Shown: piece by piece, positions 15,178-21,392 of the stretch
Layout of the letters: the number at the start of each line of letters is the position of its first letter
Position numbering within the stretch: position 1 is the first letter of the stretch
NCBI GenBank assembly: GCA_023229065.1
Contig: JALNZZ010000021.1
Coordinates: 1 to 21,392, forward strand
Direction of reading: 5' to 3'
DNA: 21,392 nucleotides
DNA from: Porticoccaceae bacterium
Lineage (GTDB): Bacteria > Pseudomonadota > Gammaproteobacteria > Pseudomonadales > Porticoccaceae
The notes under the pieces: model-generated
What the model was told of the DNA's origin: nothing
Database searches by the model: none
The model's input: only the letters and a program-made list of their open reading frames with translations
Translations under genes and position numbers: made by a program

Positions 15178-15195
15178 GTCACGCAACTGCGCGAC
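15178..15195 (-). promoter_or_regulatory. Imperfect hairpin upstream of the capsid gene
   Basis: GTCGCGCA and TGCGTGAC can pair on the transcript with one mismatch and a small loop (15195-15178). The element ends about 31 bases before the capsid ATG, in the gap after the decoration gene. It is weaker than the hairpins before the decoration and tube genes, and its role is a guess. Confidence 0.35.
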
Positions 15196-15201
15196 GTGGG
15201 G

Positions 15202-15564
15202 TTAACGAACGACGATGCCGAGGGCGGCCAGTTCGCCGATGGCGGTGTTTTTGTCTCCGTCGCTGATGCCTTCAGGCCAGACCAGCTCATGGCCATTCAC
15301 CTCGGCATCACGCACCACGGCAGCCACCAGTAGATCGCCAGCGGAGGCATCGGAAGGCGCGAACAGGATGCCGGCCGCCGATTCGGTGCCATCGGAGGAG
15401 CCGGTGTCGAGCGCGGCATAGTCGCCATTGCTATCCACCCCCAGCACCGTGCCCGCCTGCAGGTCCTCGCCGGAGCGCAGGGTCACGTTTTCAAAGGAGC
15501 GGTTGCCGTTGGCAATGGAGAGGATGAAACCGCCGGCATGCGGATTTTCAGTCAACGTGGTCAT
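15202..15564 (-). CDS. Head decoration protein (gpD-like)
   Basis: This 120-residue protein lies between protease/scaffold and capsid genes, exactly where lambda gpD (110 residues) lies. The N-terminal part (HAGGFILSIANGNRSFENVT, then LRSGEDLQAGTVLGV) fits the head decoration family, whose members carry a FILS..G.rS motif. The rest, including GTESAAGILFAPSDASAGDL and ALGIVVR at the end, forms the small beta fold that trimerises. It should cap the three-fold sites of the expanded capsid and stabilise it against DNA pressure. It has a strong ribosome binding site (AGGAG, 9 bases before the ATG at 15564) and a 7-bp hairpin just upstream. Confidence 0.92.
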   Translation of the reverse strand: MTTLTENPHAGGFILSIANGNRSFENVTLRSGEDLQAGTVLGVDSNGDYAALDTGSSDGTESAAGILFAPSDASAGDLLVAAVVRDAEVNGHELVWPEGISDGDKNTAIGELAALGIVVR

Positions 15565-15583
15565 AGGGATTTCTCCTGAGTCG

Positions 15584-15602
15584 GCCGGGCGCTCTGCCCG
15601 GC
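15584..15602 (-). promoter_or_regulatory. Hairpin upstream of the decoration gene
   Basis: GCCGGGC and GCCCGGC form a perfect 7-bp stem with a 5-base loop (arms 15596-15602 and 15584-15590). It lies in the 45-base gap after the protease/scaffold stop, 19 bases before the decoration ATG. No T-tract follows on the transcript, so it is not a normal terminator. Confidence 0.55.
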
Positions 15603-15609
15603 ATCGCGA

Positions 15610-16017
15610 TTACTTGCCCTGGGCCGCAGCGCGACGTTGGGCGTAGATGTTGCTCGCATCGATGCGCACCGATTCGGCAGAGCCGGCATCCACCTCTACC
15701 GACTTGATGCCGGCCGTGCCTACCGCCTCCATGGCGGCATCGAGCGGAGACCGGACCGGCGCGGCAGTGGCCTGCGGCGACTTTTCCAACAGCGCCACGG
15801 CGCCATCAACGGCCATGTCGGTCTCGAAGGCGAGGTGCTGCGCCATCTGTTCACGCCCAGCGGCATGCTCGCTGGTCAGAATTGATTTCATGCGAGTGCG
15901 CTCGGCGGTGGCGCCCGCTTTCATGCCGTCGGCGGTGGCGGCGGTACGCGCCTCCTGCATCTCGGCCTCGGAGTAGGTTGCGGCGTCAGGTGCACCGCCC
16001 GTGTTTTCGGTTTTCAT
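15610..16017 (-). CDS. Nested capsid scaffold protein (Nu3-like), internal start
   Basis: The last 135 codons of the S49 protease gene can be translated separately from an in-frame ATG at 16017. The start is preceded by AGGAA with an 8-base spacer, far better than expected by chance inside a gene. The product (MKTENTGGAPDAATYSEAEM, then a Glu/Ala/Arg-rich helical middle with ARTAATADGMKAGATAERTR, ending RRAAAQGK) looks like a soluble helical scaffold. Lambda makes its scaffold Nu3 in the same way from the 3' end of gene C, and lambda Nu3 carries comparable helical sequence. The scaffold should guide capsid assembly and be removed by the protease. The internal start is predicted, not shown. 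Confidence 0.8.
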   Translation of the reverse strand: MKTENTGGAPDAATYSEAEMQEARTAATADGMKAGATAERTRMKSILTSEHAAGREQMAQHLAFETDMAVDGAVALLEKSPQATAAPVRSPLDAAMEAVGTAGIKSVEVDAGSAESVRIDASNIYAQRRAAAQGK

Positions 16018-16974
16018 AGATTGCGTTCCTTTTTTGGGGGTGCGGCTCGCGCCGCGGGGAGTACTGCGGTTCTGCATTTCCTTGAGAAGGTCACGCCCGG
16101 CCATCACGCGATCGACCAGCCCGGCGCGCAACGCCTTGGCGCCGCGATACACCGCGGCCTCAGTTTCGCGGACCTGCTCCGCATCGATGCTGCGATAGGC
16201 CGCGACCCGCTCGATGAACAGGTCGTAGAGCTGAGAAACCTCAACCTGCAGCTTGGCGCGGTCAGCGGTGGAGAGCGGTTGGAACGGGCTGCCGAGCAGC
16301 TTCTCGGCGCCGGCGTGGATCTGAGTGATCTTGACGCCGGCTTTCTCCGCCGCGCCGGTCAGGTCCTGGTGCGTAAGGACGACACCGATCGAGCCAGCGA
16401 GGCCTGTCTCGGTCGCCACTACCTCACTCGCCGCCGATGCCAGCCAGTAGGCGGCGCTGGCGGCGGCATCCGATAGCAGCGCCACCACCCGCTTCGTGCC
16501 GGCCACCTCGCGGATTTCGGAGGCCAGGTCGGCGACGCCGCCTGCCTCCCCGCCGTAGCTGTTCAGGTCGAGCAGGATGGCGTGCACGTCGCCGTTGGCG
16601 GCGGCGGATCGCAGCTGCTGGGCGATGCCCTCGTAGCTCTGCACGCCGGAGTTGGTGCCGAGCCATGCGCCACGGTTTACCAGCGTGCCGGTGATCGGCA
16701 GGATGGCAACGCCCTGATCGATGATCATCCCCATGCTGCGCTGAGTGCCCTCCCAGCGCCCCACAGACGCTGCCGGCTGCATCAACGCGTCATCGGTGGG
16801 CCTGGACAGGCCTTGCACGCTCAGGCGCTGCTGGAGCCCCCACACGACGGCCTGCAGCTTGTCGGGGGAGATGAGCAGCGGAACATTGAAAATGCGGGCC
16901 GCGATGTGAGGCAGCCCGGAAACAAAAAGCCCCGCATCATGCGGGGCCTCGACTACTGCGCTATCAGTCGTCAT
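15610..16974 (-). CDS. S49-family head maturation protease (gpC-like)
   Basis: This 454-residue protein is close to lambda gpC (439). It shares the N-terminal LPHIA..FN.PL motif (residues 21-34), then GVAILPITGTLVNRGAW and LLDLNSYGGEAGGV. The catalytic Ser is in AAASAAYWLASAAS (S173), and the general-base Lys is in IHAGAEKLLGSPF (K225), the SppA-type Ser-Lys dyad. The C-terminal 135 residues double as the scaffold. In lambda this enzyme sits in the portal region of the procapsid, degrades the scaffold and is itself processed. The ATG at 16974 overlaps the portal stop as ATGA. The first 20 codons are odd: they contain a terminator-like hairpin and lie before the conserved region, so the N-terminal extension may be an acquired segment. 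Confidence 0.92.
   Translation of the reverse strand: MTTDSAVVEAPHDAGLFVSGLPHIAARIFNVPLLISPDKLQAVVWGLQQRLSVQGLSRPTDDALMQPAASVGRWEGTQRSMGMIIDQGVAILPITGTLVNRGAWLGTNSGVQSYEGIAQQLRSAAANGDVHAILLDLNSYGGEAGGVADLASEIREVAGTKRVVALLSDAAASAAYWLASAASEVVATETGLAGSIGVVLTHQDLTGAAEKAGVKITQIHAGAEKLLGSPFQPLSTADRAKLQVEVSQLYDLFIERVAAYRSIDAEQVRETEAAVYRGAKALRAGLVDRVMAGRDLLKEMQNRSTPRGASRTPKKGTQSMKTENTGGAPDAATYSEAEMQEARTAATADGMKAGATAERTRMKSILTSEHAAGREQMAQHLAFETDMAVDGAVALLEKSPQATAAPVRSPLDAAMEAVGTAGIKSVEVDAGSAESVRIDASNIYAQRRAAAQGK
16026..16030 (-). promoter_or_regulatory. Internal ribosome binding site for the scaffold
   Basis: On the minus strand AGGAA lies 8 bases before an in-frame ATG at 16017, inside the protease gene. 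It is set in an A-rich stretch (AAAAAAGGAA) that stands out from the surrounding GC-rich coding sequence. It decides the start of the nested scaffold. Confidence 0.75.
16924..16947 (-). terminator. Terminator-like hairpin within the start of the protease gene
   Basis: GCCCCGC and GCGGGGC form a perfect 7-bp stem (arms 16941-16947 and 16929-16935) around the loop ATGAT, followed on the transcript by five T residues (16924-16928). An extra A-T pair could lengthen the stem to 8 bp. It lies inside codons about 10-17 of the protease frame, 27 bases after its ATG. The shape is that of an intrinsic terminator. Confidence 0.65.
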
Positions 16975-18521
16975 GACGTGGTGTCCTCTGTCGGTGATGC
17001 CGCTGGCGTCGGCGCCAGCATGGCGGCCGGATCGATGCCAAGCTCAGCCATGCGGCGCTGCTCCTGGGCGCGCTGCTCCAGCAGCTCTTCCCAGTCCTCA
17101 CCGCGCTCGGCCGCTTCTTTCTCCAGCGTGGTCAGGCCCATCGAGTACTCGACCTTGGTGGCGTTGGCCTCCTTGAGCGGGTCGATATGGCCACGGCCGG
17201 GGCCGATCCAGCGACAGCGGGTCCAGGCGGTTTTCGCCTCCAGGTAGGTAGGGGCGCCGGGCGGCGTTGACACACGCCCCTTGTCCATCGCCTCTTCCAG
17301 CCATGCGGCATAGATCTGGGTTGCGAACCAGCCGCCGATGAAGTGACGGCGACTGGAGAAGAAGCGCCAGCCCTCCAGCATGGCGGCGCGGGCGCTGCTG
17401 TAATTCGATTTACTGTAGTCCCGCGACATCTGCTCATAGCTGAGGTTAAGGCCACCGGCGATATGGCGCAGCGTCGCCTCCTCGAACTGGCTGAATGCCG
17501 CGCTGGGATGTTGCGGGGAGAGCAGCTTCAGCTCCTCGCCGGGGAACAGGTGGGGAATCTTGACCCCGTTGTAGCGGACGTTGCCGCCCTTGTGCCAGGT
17601 CGCCCGGTCTTTCATGTAGCCGTTGACCGGGTTCCCGCCACCCACACCCATCGCGGTTCCCACCGTCTGCCAGTCCATGGAGGACTGGATCACCGCGGCA
17701 TACATGGCGTTGAGGATCGCTGCCTGCAGGGTGACCTGCTCGAACTTTTCGAGCATCTTGAGTTTTGCCAGAACGGAGACGATGCCGTTTTTCCCGCGCG
17801 TCTGCCCCGCCCGCTCCTCCTCGTAGACGTGGACCACCATGCGGCGTCCCCATGGTGTCTCCCGGGGAACGCGCTTCCACTGCACCATGCCGGACTGCAG
17901 CGTATCGCCGGGGATTCCGGAGCTGATCCAGTAGCCTTGGGGCGCGCCCATCGCGTCGAGTTCGACGCCCGCACGCAGGGTGTCACTATCCGGCCGCCCC
18001 ATCGGGTTCGAGAGCCGGGCCGGATCGATCAGCTGCACCGCGGTGCGATACCGAGCTCCCGGACGATCCAGCCATTCGAGGGTCGCCAGGATCTCGAACG
18101 AGTTGAGATAGCTGCGGTACCCCTGCGCGAGGATCGCGGAAAACCGTTTGCGACGGGAGGCGTCACAGTAGCAGTCGATATCATCGGCCCACTGCCGGAA
18201 TTCGGTCTCGACGTGGCGCTCCCACTCCGCCGCCCACTCCGCCGACAGGCCCAACGCGCGGTAATCCGGCTTTGCCGAGAGGCGCAGCCCGGAGCCGATG
18301 ATGTTGTCGAGGTGGATCTGCACGGCGCCCGAGGTGAGGCCGTGGTTTCGGATCAGATCCTGGGTGCGGTTGCGGAGCGTGTCCAGGTCTGGCAGCAGCG
18401 CGCCATCTGCCGAGCTCGGCGACGGCATCCAACTCTGCAGTTCCGGTGCGATCAGATCCGCCCCGTAGTGCGCGGACGACGCGCTGATCGGGTTGCCGCG
18501 ATGATCGACCAGGGCAGGCAT
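16971..18521 (-). CDS. Phage portal protein, lambda family
   Basis: This 516-residue protein belongs to the lambda gpB portal family (Phage_portal_2). It starts MPALVDHRGNPISASSAHYG and contains LRNRTQDLIRNHGLTSGAVQ, QIHLDNIIGSGLRLS, YRTAVQLIDPARLSNPMGRP, LNLSYEQMSRDYSKSNYSSA and an Ala/Pro-rich end. The last of the internal motifs (YEQ...DYSKTNYSS.RA) is strongly conserved in this family. Twelve copies should form the ring at one capsid vertex through which DNA enters and leaves. I chose ATG 18521, two bases after the gpW-like stop. A longer frame from 18584 would overlap gpW by 61 bases and adds Arg-rich, non-conserved residues. The stop overlaps the protease start as ATGA. Confidence 0.93.
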   Translation of the reverse strand: MPALVDHRGNPISASSAHYGADLIAPELQSWMPSPSSADGALLPDLDTLRNRTQDLIRNHGLTSGAVQIHLDNIIGSGLRLSAKPDYRALGLSAEWAAEWERHVETEFRQWADDIDCYCDASRRKRFSAILAQGYRSYLNSFEILATLEWLDRPGARYRTAVQLIDPARLSNPMGRPDSDTLRAGVELDAMGAPQGYWISSGIPGDTLQSGMVQWKRVPRETPWGRRMVVHVYEEERAGQTRGKNGIVSVLAKLKMLEKFEQVTLQAAILNAMYAAVIQSSMDWQTVGTAMGVGGGNPVNGYMKDRATWHKGGNVRYNGVKIPHLFPGEELKLLSPQHPSAAFSQFEEATLRHIAGGLNLSYEQMSRDYSKSNYSSARAAMLEGWRFFSSRRHFIGGWFATQIYAAWLEEAMDKGRVSTPPGAPTYLEAKTAWTRCRWIGPGRGHIDPLKEANATKVEYSMGLTTLEKEAAERGEDWEELLEQRAQEQRRMAELGIDPAAMLAPTPAASPTEDTTS

Positions 18522-18523
18522 GT

Positions 18524-18760
18524 TCACCAGATGACTCCAAAGGGCCGGCGGACGGAAGCGCCGCCCGTGGCGCCGCAGCCGCACTGCGCCTCGAGCTGGC
18601 TGATGTAGGCGCGCAGATCCGCGACGTTCGCCTGGGTGTAGGTGACGCGCCGCTCACCATACTGAACGGTCTGACGGTGCTTGCCCGTACTGATGGCATG
18701 CAGGGCAGCACGCGCCTCCGCCAGATACGCTCGGCATTGTTCTGTGGTCAGGCAGCTCAT
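18524..18760 (-). CDS. gpW-like head-tail joining protein
   Basis: This 78-residue protein matches lambda gpW (68 residues) in pattern: an N-terminal helix (EQCRAYLAEARAALHAISTG), a central hairpin (RQTVQYGERRVTYTQAN) and a second helix (VADLRAYISQLEAQCG), ending in a loose Gly/Arg-rich tail. Particularly telling are ARAALHaisTGK, matched by ARAALHDLMTGK in lambda, and DLRAYIsqLEaQ, matched by DLKKYIAELEVQ. It should bind below the portal after packaging to hold DNA in and prepare for FII binding. It overlaps the terminase stop as ATGA and sits between terminase and portal genes, as in lambda. Confidence 0.93.
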   Translation of the reverse strand: MSCLTTEQCRAYLAEARAALHAISTGKHRQTVQYGERRVTYTQANVADLRAYISQLEAQCGCGATGGASVRRPFGVIW

Positions 18761-20808
18761 CCGTTCAACATACTCGCAATATCAGCCAGGGTTTCCTGCG
18801 GCCGGGCCGGTGCAGCAACGCTGCGCTGTGGCTCCGCCGCCCATTCCGGCGGTTGACTCCAATCGATCTGCTCCGCACCGAGGATGATCACCGCGGCGCG
18901 GTTGTAGACATTGAGGTCGAACGCCTCGTTGGCGGCGCCGGCCTTGATCCGGTCCCACCCCTTCTTGCCGCGGTTCTCCGCGGTGAGTTCGTCGAAATAG
19001 CTGTTGTCCAGCCACTTCGGCAGGTGCACGTAGCCTGGGCCCGGCTCGGTGCGGGCCAGATCGCCGGCAACAGCATCTTTCAGAACGTTGGTGTTCAGCA
19101 GGAACACCGGCACATCGCCCCGGCCACCAGCGACACGATCGCGGCGCGCCCGGGAGTCCGGCCAAGTTTCCTGCACGCGCGGTGTGTTGATGCGCCCGTC
19201 GCCCTTCACCAGGCGCAGCCGCCCACCGAGCTCCCGACCTCGCAGCGAGCGCCAGAACTGGTAGGCGTTCGTGGTGACACCCTCCTTGCCGCCGGAGTCG
19301 CACAGGGTGATGACTGGCGCAAGTCGCGTTTCCGGGCTCCCATCCAGCGCGTACTCGCGCAGCACCACCTCATCGATCAGCACCTCCCAGTCCTCGACGT
19401 AGGAGGCCGGGTCAATGGCGGCGAATCGGTCACCCTCCGGCCGGCGGCTCGCCGTGATGTCGAAACGGGAGACGAGCCAGCGCTCGAGGCCGACGCCCCA
19501 CCCCCACACCTCGACCACGAACCGGTGGGCCTGCACGTCGACCGCAGCGGTCAGGAATCGGACACCCTCCGGCACCACCCCGGCGGGCCAATCCTCAAGT
19601 CGCTCCACGAATGCCTCCGCCGTACGGCGCTTGGCCAATGCGCGCGGCGTGTGCGGCGCGGAAAAATCGACATTGAGCCGGGTTTTCATCGGCTGCTCGT
19701 CGCCGGTGCGGACATAGGTCAGCACCGCCTGCAGGTAGCCCAGCAGCATGCTGTCCCAGCGCTGATAGGTTGCGCTCACCCCACCCTGCCAATAACTGGC
19801 GATGTTGGTGCGGCGGCGCTCGCCGGTGATGGTTCCGTCCGGCTGGATCGTCTCACCCTCATGCACCCAGCGGCCGGCAGCATTGAGCACCGGCTTCTGA
19901 TCCATGGTGTGTTCCGCGCCGCAGTGGGTACACGGCACCCGGGCGAACTGGTCCGCCAGCGCCATCAGATCCCGCTGGGTGACAAGTTTTTCCAGCTCCT
20001 CGAACGGCGGCAGCGCAAATGCCTCGACGCCCGGCCGCGCTTCGAAGAACTGGCCGCAATGCTGGCAGGGCCAATACCAGCGGGCGCGCGACCCACTGTT
20101 GTACAGCGCCAGCAAACCGAGGGCAGGCGGCGCTTCATGTGGTGTTGCCGGGCGCCACTGCGGATCGAGCACATCCTCGCCGGGACTCGACTCCGCCAGG
20201 CACTTGCCGCGGCTCATGTAGGTCTGGATGCGCTTGTACGCCAGATCCCACATCGGCCCCTCACCGTCGACGTTGTCGCGGTTGGTGGGGCGGTCATAGT
20301 CCGTGATCAGGACATATTTCAGCGTTTTGCTGGAGAGCTGGCTGACGGCCGGCCAGCCCAGCTTGAGCACCATGCCCGAGCGGAAAAACTTGTCGAAGGT
20401 GTTGTCATCCTTCGCACGGGGGCTGATGCGCTCCAGCATCTCCGGGCTGTGCCGGATCGAGCGATCGATCTCCTTGCGGGAGAAGTCGCGGGCCGTGTCC
20501 TGCGACATCTGCACCAGCAGGGTGTCGCCCGGGGCGCAGGTGACGATGTAGCAGATGCCGCCCAACAGCAGGCTCATCGTCTTGCCGGTGCGGGCCGGGC
20601 CGACGTAGATGATGCCCGTGTAGCGCCGGCTCGACAGCAGGTCGAGCGGCTCCAGCATCATGGGCACCATCTCCGGGTTCCATGACCCCTCGTGATCGCG
20701 CAGATAGTTCCCGGCGGCGGCGCTGGGGGTCATGCGTCGTGGCGGCCGCACCAGCTCCGCCGTCCCGCGCGTCACCTCACGAGCGGTCGCGAATGGCGCC
20801 ACCAGCAT
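18757..20808 (-). CDS. Terminase large subunit (gpA family)
   Basis: This 683-residue protein (lambda gpA: 641) is the packaging motor and nuclease. The N-terminal ATPase has a Walker A (GPARTGKT, residues 70-77) and a likely Walker B (KYVLITDYD, around D170/D172). A CxxC pair set (C248/C251 and C293/C296) can form a zinc ribbon, as seen in this family. The nuclease domain shows acidic residues in TAAVDVQAHRF (D424) and TLCDSGGKEG (D504). It should cut concatemeric DNA, most likely at a cos site, and drive it into the procapsid. The start is ATG 20808, preceded by AGGAGGA. A longer frame from 21018 lies within the small subunit gene and is rejected. The gene overlaps terS by 32 bases. Confidence 0.95.
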   Translation of the reverse strand: MLVAPFATAREVTRGTAELVRPPRRMTPSAAAGNYLRDHEGSWNPEMVPMMLEPLDLLSSRRYTGIIYVGPARTGKTMSLLLGGICYIVTCAPGDTLLVQMSQDTARDFSRKEIDRSIRHSPEMLERISPRAKDDNTFDKFFRSGMVLKLGWPAVSQLSSKTLKYVLITDYDRPTNRDNVDGEGPMWDLAYKRIQTYMSRGKCLAESSPGEDVLDPQWRPATPHEAPPALGLLALYNSGSRARWYWPCQHCGQFFEARPGVEAFALPPFEELEKLVTQRDLMALADQFARVPCTHCGAEHTMDQKPVLNAAGRWVHEGETIQPDGTITGERRRTNIASYWQGGVSATYQRWDSMLLGYLQAVLTYVRTGDEQPMKTRLNVDFSAPHTPRALAKRRTAEAFVERLEDWPAGVVPEGVRFLTAAVDVQAHRFVVEVWGWGVGLERWLVSRFDITASRRPEGDRFAAIDPASYVEDWEVLIDEVVLREYALDGSPETRLAPVITLCDSGGKEGVTTNAYQFWRSLRGRELGGRLRLVKGDGRINTPRVQETWPDSRARRDRVAGGRGDVPVFLLNTNVLKDAVAGDLARTEPGPGYVHLPKWLDNSYFDELTAENRGKKGWDRIKAGAANEAFDLNVYNRAAVIILGAEQIDWSQPPEWAAEPQRSVAAPARPQETLADIASMLNG

Positions 20809-21286
20809 CGGTGTCCTCCTCGACCAGGTCGGCGTAGAGATCGTCGCGGAGCCGGTCGATGGTCCGCTCCATCGCCTCCAGCTGCTGGGGCGTGGCGCCG
20901 ACATCCCGCTCCACGATATCGGGCAGGGTGTCGCAGAACTGCACCAGCCGCCCGAGGATCCGGGCCTGCTCCCGCTCCACTTCCATCCGGGGCACCAGCT
21001 CGCCGCGCTCCTGGCCAACCTTCATTTTGTCCAGCTCGCCCTGGTAGTAGGCGCGTCGCTTGAATGGGTCGAGGTCATCGGGATCGAAGTCCTCGCCGCC
21101 CGGCAGGAACAGCAGCTTCAGCACATCGCGCATGCGGTATACGGGATGCCCGCCCCGCTTGCCGCTTGGCCTCAGCCGCGCCTCATCGATGCGGCGCGCG
21201 ATGGTGCCACGATCGAAGCCGGTTTCGTCCGCCATCTGGCGCAGGGAGAGCAGCACTCCCCGGCTCAGGTCAATAACCTTGCTCAT
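20777..21286 (-). CDS. Terminase small subunit (Nu1 / DUF1441-like)
   Basis: This 169-residue protein has an N-terminal winged helix-turn-helix (LSLRQMADETGFDRGTIARR, then GGHPVYRMRDVLKLL). A linker rich in Asp/Pro (GEDFDPDDLDPFKRRAYYQG) and a helical C-terminus (LPDIVERDVGATPQQLEAME, then RTIDRLRDDLYADL) follow. The DPD..dP..R..YyqgE and tLPDi.ERD motifs are typical of DUF1441/Nu1-like small terminases. It should bind the packaging site and recruit the large subunit. No clear ribosome binding site precedes ATG 21286, but an upstream open frame ends across it as ATGA, so coupling is possible. No cos site could be identified in the 106 bases to the right. Confidence 0.9.
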   Translation of the reverse strand: MSKVIDLSRGVLLSLRQMADETGFDRGTIARRIDEARLRPSGKRGGHPVYRMRDVLKLLFLPGGEDFDPDDLDPFKRRAYYQGELDKMKVGQERGELVPRMEVEREQARILGRLVQFCDTLPDIVERDVGATPQQLEAMERTIDRLRDDLYADLVEEDTDAGGAIRDRS

Positions 21287-21392
21287 GGCGTCAAAACACC
21301 GGCTTTTACAGCGCGAAACCGCGTCAGCAACTCACCCCTGGTGGAGGCATAGGGGGCCTGAAAACTGGCTCTGACCGGGGTCCGAATCACCA
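21283..21392 (-). CDS. Possible C-terminal end of an upstream gene (partial)
   Basis: One minus-strand frame is open from the right edge to a TGA at 21283-21285 that overlaps the small terminase ATG as ATGA. The visible part encodes about 35 residues (VIRTPVRASFQAPYASTRGE, LLTRFRAVKAGVLTP). The junction type matches most others in this operon, which is why I list it. A stop-free stretch of this length is not rare in high-GC DNA, and I recognise no family. It could equally be the untranslated leader of the late operon. Confidence 0.3.
   Translation of the reverse strand, partial: VIRTPVRASFQAPYASTRGELLTRFRAVKAGVLTP

Noticed and set aside
18522..18584. Longer portal start at 18584
   Set aside because: It would overlap the gpW-like gene by 61 bases and adds a non-conserved Arg-rich extension. 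The ATG at 18521 lies two bases after the gpW stop and fits the usual portal N-terminus.
17343..20685. Long plus-strand frames at 17343-18608 and 18853-20685
   Set aside because: They lie opposite the portal and large terminase genes, which have clear motifs. Their His/Arg/Ala/Gly-rich content is typical of antisense shadows.
20809..21018. Longer large terminase start at 21018
   Set aside because: The extra 70 residues are Trp/Ser/Arg-rich out-of-frame sequence of the small subunit gene. ATG 20808 has a strong AGGAGGA site.
21287..21392. A cos packaging site, with GACCGGGGTC at 21373-21382 as candidate
   Set aside because: The 10-mer is not a true palindrome, there are no visible repeated binding boxes for the small terminase, and only 106 bases are available. 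A cos site is expected nearby but cannot be placed.

Overview
The window is the late structural (virion) operon of a lambda-like, long-tailed, non-contractile (siphovirus-type) temperate phage. Every supported protein gene lies on the minus strand, so the operon reads from right to left. Base composition is high in G+C (low-to-mid sixties by eye), which makes most plus-strand open frames antisense shadows. The left edge carries the 3' half of a bacterial tRNA-His gene, a classic phage integration site. The host is therefore a high-GC bacterium, most likely a proteobacterium; nothing here fixes the genus.

Layout in transcription order, right to left. Packaging and head: the tail end of an unidentified frame (21392-21283), small terminase (21286-20777), large terminase of the lambda gpA family (20808-18757), gpW-like joining protein (18760-18524), lambda-type portal (18521-16971), S49 head protease (16974-15610) with a nested scaffold (16017-15610), decoration protein (15564-15202), major capsid protein (15146-14121), an FII-like connector (14121-13807) and a tail terminator-like protein (13810-13364). 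Three genes that are not virion structure genes in any phage I know follow without a break: a DUF115/MptE-like protein, a GT9-like glycosyltransferase and a SAM methyltransferase (13361-11340). Tail: tail tube (11278-10505), tail chaperone with a predicted -1 frameshift product (10508-10062 and 10508-9820), tape measure (9830-7386), then a gene-transfer-agent-like tail tip set of DUF2460, DUF2163, NlpC/P60 and a hub protein (7386-1806), and two fibre/tip proteins (1809-263). The operon stops about 110 bases before the tRNA remnant.

How the genes work together: the terminase pair cuts and pumps DNA through the portal into a procapsid built from capsid protein and scaffold. The S49 protease matures the shell, the decoration protein cements it, and the connectors close it. 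The tail is built on the tip complex, its length is set by the tape measure, and the chaperones coat the tape measure while tube subunits polymerise. Most low-copy genes are joined by ATGA, GTGA or TGATG overlaps. The three high-copy proteins (decoration, capsid, tube) instead sit behind short gaps with a hairpin and a strong ribosome binding site.

Points most worth a second look: (1) the glycosyltransferase/methyltransferase cassette inside the head-to-tail gene order; (2) a well-formed -1 frameshift signal, T TTT TTC followed after 5 nt by a 12-bp stem; (3) two terminator-like hairpins inside the operon, one of them within the first codons of the protease gene; (4) a lower-GC, repeat-bearing insertion in the tail hub protein. 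No lysis, integrase, repressor or replication genes are in the window.
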